From contig NZ_LT821323.1 in NCBI RefSeq assembly GCF_900169085.1, positions 744,001 through 808,000 on the forward strand: DNA of 64,000 nucleotides, given 5' to 3'. This DNA is from Chlamydia suis (lineage in GTDB: Bacteria > Chlamydiota > Chlamydiia > Chlamydiales > Chlamydiaceae). This document shows, in pieces, positions 63,183 through 64,000 of the stretch; position 1 is the first letter of the stretch, and each line of letters starts with the position of its first letter. The notes beneath the pieces are model-generated. The model ran no database searches and was not told the DNA's origin. It saw only the letters and a list, made by a program, of their open reading frames with translations. The position numbers and the translations under genes were made by a program.

Positions 63183-64000
63183 AGACTCGAATAATCAGTC
63201 GCTCTGCCTGGGGTTTTGTTGTCCTAGCTCGTATCTGAGCTATCATCTCTTTTTCAACAGTCTTATCCGCGGAATCTTGATTGTACAGAGCAAGGTGCCC
63301 TCTTCGTAACTCCCAGAATAGGGGATTCCAGAAAGGTTGTTTTTCGCTATCTTCGATCCACTGCATACTCATCCCCAATTGTATCCAGCTTGTCGCATCT
63401 AATGCCTCTTGTAAATCTAAAGAACAAGAATGTGTAAGCATTCCTATGGATCGAAGTATCCGGTTTTTGATCTCTGTAGAGTTTTCTGTTAATAACTGGT
63501 TACGAGCAGCTGTCTCTGCGGATAAAATTTTTGATACCACGATCCTTAATGAAGAAAGAATCTGTTCTTCCGATAGTCCTAACGAACAAATATTGGATAA
63601 ACAAAGGATATCCCCTAAAGATTCTTGGGATAAGGGAAGTAGAGAGGAGACAGCAAATTCTCGTTGATGAGGGACTAAGAGCTCGGCAAGTGTATTTTTA
63701 TACCTAAGAGCAGGAACATGAATAAAAGCTCGAGCTATAAGTGCTGTTCCGCAACGCAACGGATCTGTAGTTAAAAATCCAAAATCAGAAGAAAAGGCAA
63801 AAGACAGAGAGCTCTGTAGATATGTATCCAATGTAATTAATTTTTGTAACAAAATCTCTGGCTGCCACACAAAATCTATGCCATGCAACACTAAATGATC
63901 TTGGAGATTGATTCCTATTAATAGAGTTCCGGTTCGATTCACAATCAGCGCTTCTCCCTCTAAGGAACCTCCTAAGTCGAAAGAGCAGAGATAATGTTCT
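63181..64000 (-). CDS. mcsB: McsB-like arginine kinase (partial; CT675-like)
   Basis: The gene runs off the right edge; 272 codons plus stop are present. The frame continues upstream of a GTG at 63942 with [21 protein letters not shown], so that GTG is internal. The ATP:guanido phosphotransferase pattern is present: [21 protein letters not shown], and [28 protein letters not shown], which matches the Y/F-LT-xxPTN-xGTGLRAS segment of McsB. The CPTN signature is altered to DPLRCGT, with the cysteine moved. McsB phosphorylates arginine residues of proteins; older annotation calls it an arginine/creatine kinase. Activity is uncertain because of the changed signature. Confidence 0.8.
   Translation of the reverse strand, partial: EHYLCSFDLGGSLEGEALIVNRTGTLLIGINLQDHLVLHGIDFVWQPEILLQKLITLDTYLQSSLSFAFSSDFGFLTTDPLRCGTALIARAFIHVPALRYKNTLAELLVPHQREFAVSSLLPLSQESLGDILCLSNICSLGLSEEQILSSLRIVVSKILSAETAARNQLLTENSTEIKNRILRSIGMLTHSCSLDLQEALDATSWIQLGMSMQWIEDSEKQPFWNPLFWELRRGHLALYNQDSADKTVEKEMIAQIRARTTKPQAERLIIRV

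Overview
The window is chromosomal DNA of an obligate intracellular Chlamydia, most like the C. trachomatis/muridarum/suis branch. The signs are: a type III secretion operon in chlamydial order (Scc4-type chaperone, CdsD, E, F, G, CT668-like, CdsN, O, P, Q, PknD, CdsC); an orphan ChxR regulator without phosphorylation residues; topoisomerase I fused to a SWIB domain; GreA with a very long N-terminal extension; and a chlamydial-type YgeD. CT numbers quoted in entries come from memory of the C. trachomatis gene order and were not searched. The species is not resolved. No insertion sequence, prophage, CRISPR array or rRNA was seen.

Layout. 1-9.7 kb, mostly minus strand: start of a 76-kDa-homologue secreted protein, murJ, nfo (+), rpsD, trhO (+), a prenyl synthase, a GlmU-like acyltransferase, chxR, a small conserved protein (+), tRNA-Pro, and a tandem ThyX-like protein. 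9.7-10.0 kb is a gene-free AT-rich stretch with DnaA-box-like 9-mers, the best candidate for the replication origin. 10-17.5 kb: hemB, nqrA, a small hypothetical, greA, tRNA-Ala, an aminotransferase and mreC. 17.5-25.3 kb: recB and recC with the divergent transporter ygeD. 25.4-31 kb: a putative membrane metalloprotease, a 0.9-kb intergenic region with strong hairpins, topA, dus and yggT. 31-40 kb: a PilM/GspL-like and PilO/GspM-like pair with a YwqK-repeat protein, fthC, recA, a helical-repeat membrane protein, recD-like helicase and a small ORF. 40-42 kb: lptB, an LptC-like gene and kdsA in one minus-strand block for LPS export and Kdo synthesis. 42.4-49.3 kb: tRNA-Arg, two small proteins, rluD (apparently with a CTG start), khpA, a second topoisomerase pair (parC/parE type) and hemA. 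49.3-50.05 kb is a long leader region. 50.05-62.9 kb is the type III secretion operon, ended by a strong terminator, then tRNA-Thr and the 3' part of an McsB-like arginine kinase gene.

How the genes fit together. DNA repair and topology genes are prominent (nfo, recA, recB, recC, recD, topA, parC, parE). Two of the early tetrapyrrole genes (hemA, hemB) lie 38 kb apart. The cell-envelope set is murJ, mreC, a GlmU-like protein, kdsA and lptB/C. The type III set encodes chaperones, inner-membrane ring, needle, ATPase, stalk, ruler, C-ring, secretin and a kinase, and so could build much of one injectisome; the export-gate genes are not in this window. Many starts use GTG or overlap the preceding stop, which fits a compact reduced genome; many convergent gene ends share one hairpin.
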